A program made the position numbers and the translations under genes. This document shows positions 63,436-64,000 of a stretch of 64,000 bases of DNA, one piece after another; the stretch's first letter is position 1; every line of letters starts with the position of its first letter. Source of the stretch: ASV31 sp965229765 (GTDB lineage Bacteria; Pseudomonadota; Alphaproteobacteria; Rhodobacterales; Rhodobacteraceae). Location: NCBI GenBank assembly GCA_965229765.1, contig CBDDJT010000002.1, forward strand, positions 930,001-994,000. Direction: 5' to 3'. The notes under the pieces were generated by a model. It worked only from the letters and a program-made list of their open reading frames with translations. It was not told where the DNA came from and ran no database searches.

Positions 63436-63690
63436 TCAGCCGGTGACGCGTGTCACCAGCGCGGCGACATGGGCCTGTACGGCGACAAGATCGCGCGGCG
63501 CGTCGTCGGGACGGCCGGCGAGGTCGGCCTCGACCCGCGCAAGCCGGACAGAGATATCGGCGACTTCCTCCAGCAGCGCGTGCAGCGTCGCAGCAAGCCG
63601 GTCGATATCGCCAGTGCCCAGCAGCGCGCCAACGGCGATATCTGGGCTGTCGGGGACTTCGGTATCGCGGACAGGGGCTTCGCGGGTCAT
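63436..63690 (-). CDS. Small uncharacterised protein
   Basis: 84 residues from the ATG at 63690, overlapping the methyltransferase stop (ATGA). A helical C-terminal half (LAATLHALLEEVADISVRLARVEADLAG) may form a coiled coil. No family recognised. Coupling to the upstream methyltransferase supports it being real. Confidence 0.6.
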   Translation of the reverse strand: MTREAPVRDTEVPDSPDIAVGALLGTGDIDRLAATLHALLEEVADISVRLARVEADLAGRPDDAPRDLVAVQAHVAALVTRVTG

Positions 63691-64000
63691 GCGGCGCCTC
63701 CCTTGATTGCGGTCACGCGGCCCCATGGGGTGCACCAGCGGCGCGGGTCCGCCTCTGCCGCGGGACCGTCGGTGCCGGCGATGTACCATTTGTCGAGACG
63801 CGCGGTTTCGAACCCTGCGGTCCGGGCGACCTCTTCGATAACGAGATGACGGTACGGCTCCCAATACGGCTCGTCGATCAGCTGGCTGTACCATTTCAAC
63901 AGCGTGTCGCGGAACGGGTCGCCGATCAGCCGGTTTTCCAGCGTGACCAATACGCCCCCCGGGCGCAGCACGCGATGCGCCTCTGCAAAGGCGGCGCGGA
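63687..64000 (-). CDS. SAM-dependent methyltransferase, N-terminus cut by window edge
   Basis: The visible C-terminal 104 residues begin RAAFAEAHRVLRPGGVLVTLENR, the post-motif segment of class I methyltransferases, and end in WGRVTAIKGGAA. Substrate unknown. Runs off the right edge of the window. Confidence 0.75.
   Translation of the reverse strand, partial: RAAFAEAHRVLRPGGVLVTLENRLIGDPFRDTLLKWYSQLIDEPYWEPYRHLVIEEVARTAGFETARLDKWYIAGTDGPAAEADPRRWCTPWGRVTAIKGGAA

Overview
The window reads as a chromosomal segment of a GC-rich alphaproteobacterium, most likely Rhodobacteraceae (roseobacter type). This is inferred from the very high GC, the urease, dnaB-alr-radA, surE-pcm-nlpD and tatABC gene orders, the several Hint, DUF1127, DUF1194 and DUF1203 type proteins, and the frequent ATGA stop/start overlaps. 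No rRNA, tRNA, CRISPR array, plasmid or phage genes were seen.

Layout. 0-4.4 kb: a minus-strand set for maturation of a CO-dehydrogenase/xanthine-dehydrogenase type molybdoenzyme (coxD-like MoxR ATPase, coxE-like VWA protein, a DUF1203 protein, XdhC, and a molybdopterin-binding protein cut by the window edge). 4.5-7 kb: glutaryl-CoA dehydrogenase and an M20 amidohydrolase. 7-12.5 kb: a surface-glycan type cluster with one glycosyltransferase of duplicated architecture. 12.6-14.8 kb: ammonium channel and a 3-hydroxyisobutyrate-dehydrogenase-like enzyme. 15.6-22.5 kb: a complete urease set (D, A, B, C, E, F, G) that also holds an AhpD-like gene and a DUF1127 gene, and is split by a di-haem cytochrome c on the opposite strand. 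22.7-34.3 kb: housekeeping (pyrC, pyrE, dnaB, alr, mlaE, mlaF, a PqiA-like gene, radA, cvpA). 34.4-39 kb: a fused regulator-hydrolase, purF, bioY and an SDR. 39-44.3 kb: surE-pcm-nlpD facing tatABC-DUF815. 44.5-52.3 kb: a WYL regulator with a VOC protein, an AT-richer island with an IS3 remnant, an EamA exporter and a second regulator-hydrolase fusion, then an ABC ATPase, an atypical SDR and a Hint protein. 52.3-64 kb: a universal stress protein, a multicopper oxidase relic, three FAD enzymes, an AGE-family epimerase with a TolB-like propeller, an oligopeptide-type binding protein, and a partial methyltransferase.

What stands out. A repeated, strongly structured element of about 160-205 bp occurs as four tandem copies directly 3' of ureG and two copies directly 3' of dnaB. 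The two arrays lie on opposite strands, but both have the same orientation relative to the gene they follow. In that orientation each unit can fold a hairpin capped by GCAA (four of six copies), a second long hairpin, and a third stem kept by a G-U wobble in some copies. This is the best candidate here for an undescribed RNA or 3'-end element. A second family of 20-24 bp palindromes, mostly centred on TTCGAA, sits in clusters between co-directional genes at four places. There are also two independent fusions of a DNA-binding domain to an alpha/beta-hydrolase with an altered nucleophile elbow, which may be ligand receptors.

All calls come from reading the sequence and from family knowledge; no search or folding program was run. 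Start codons were moved inward where a ribosome binding site or family length argued for it.
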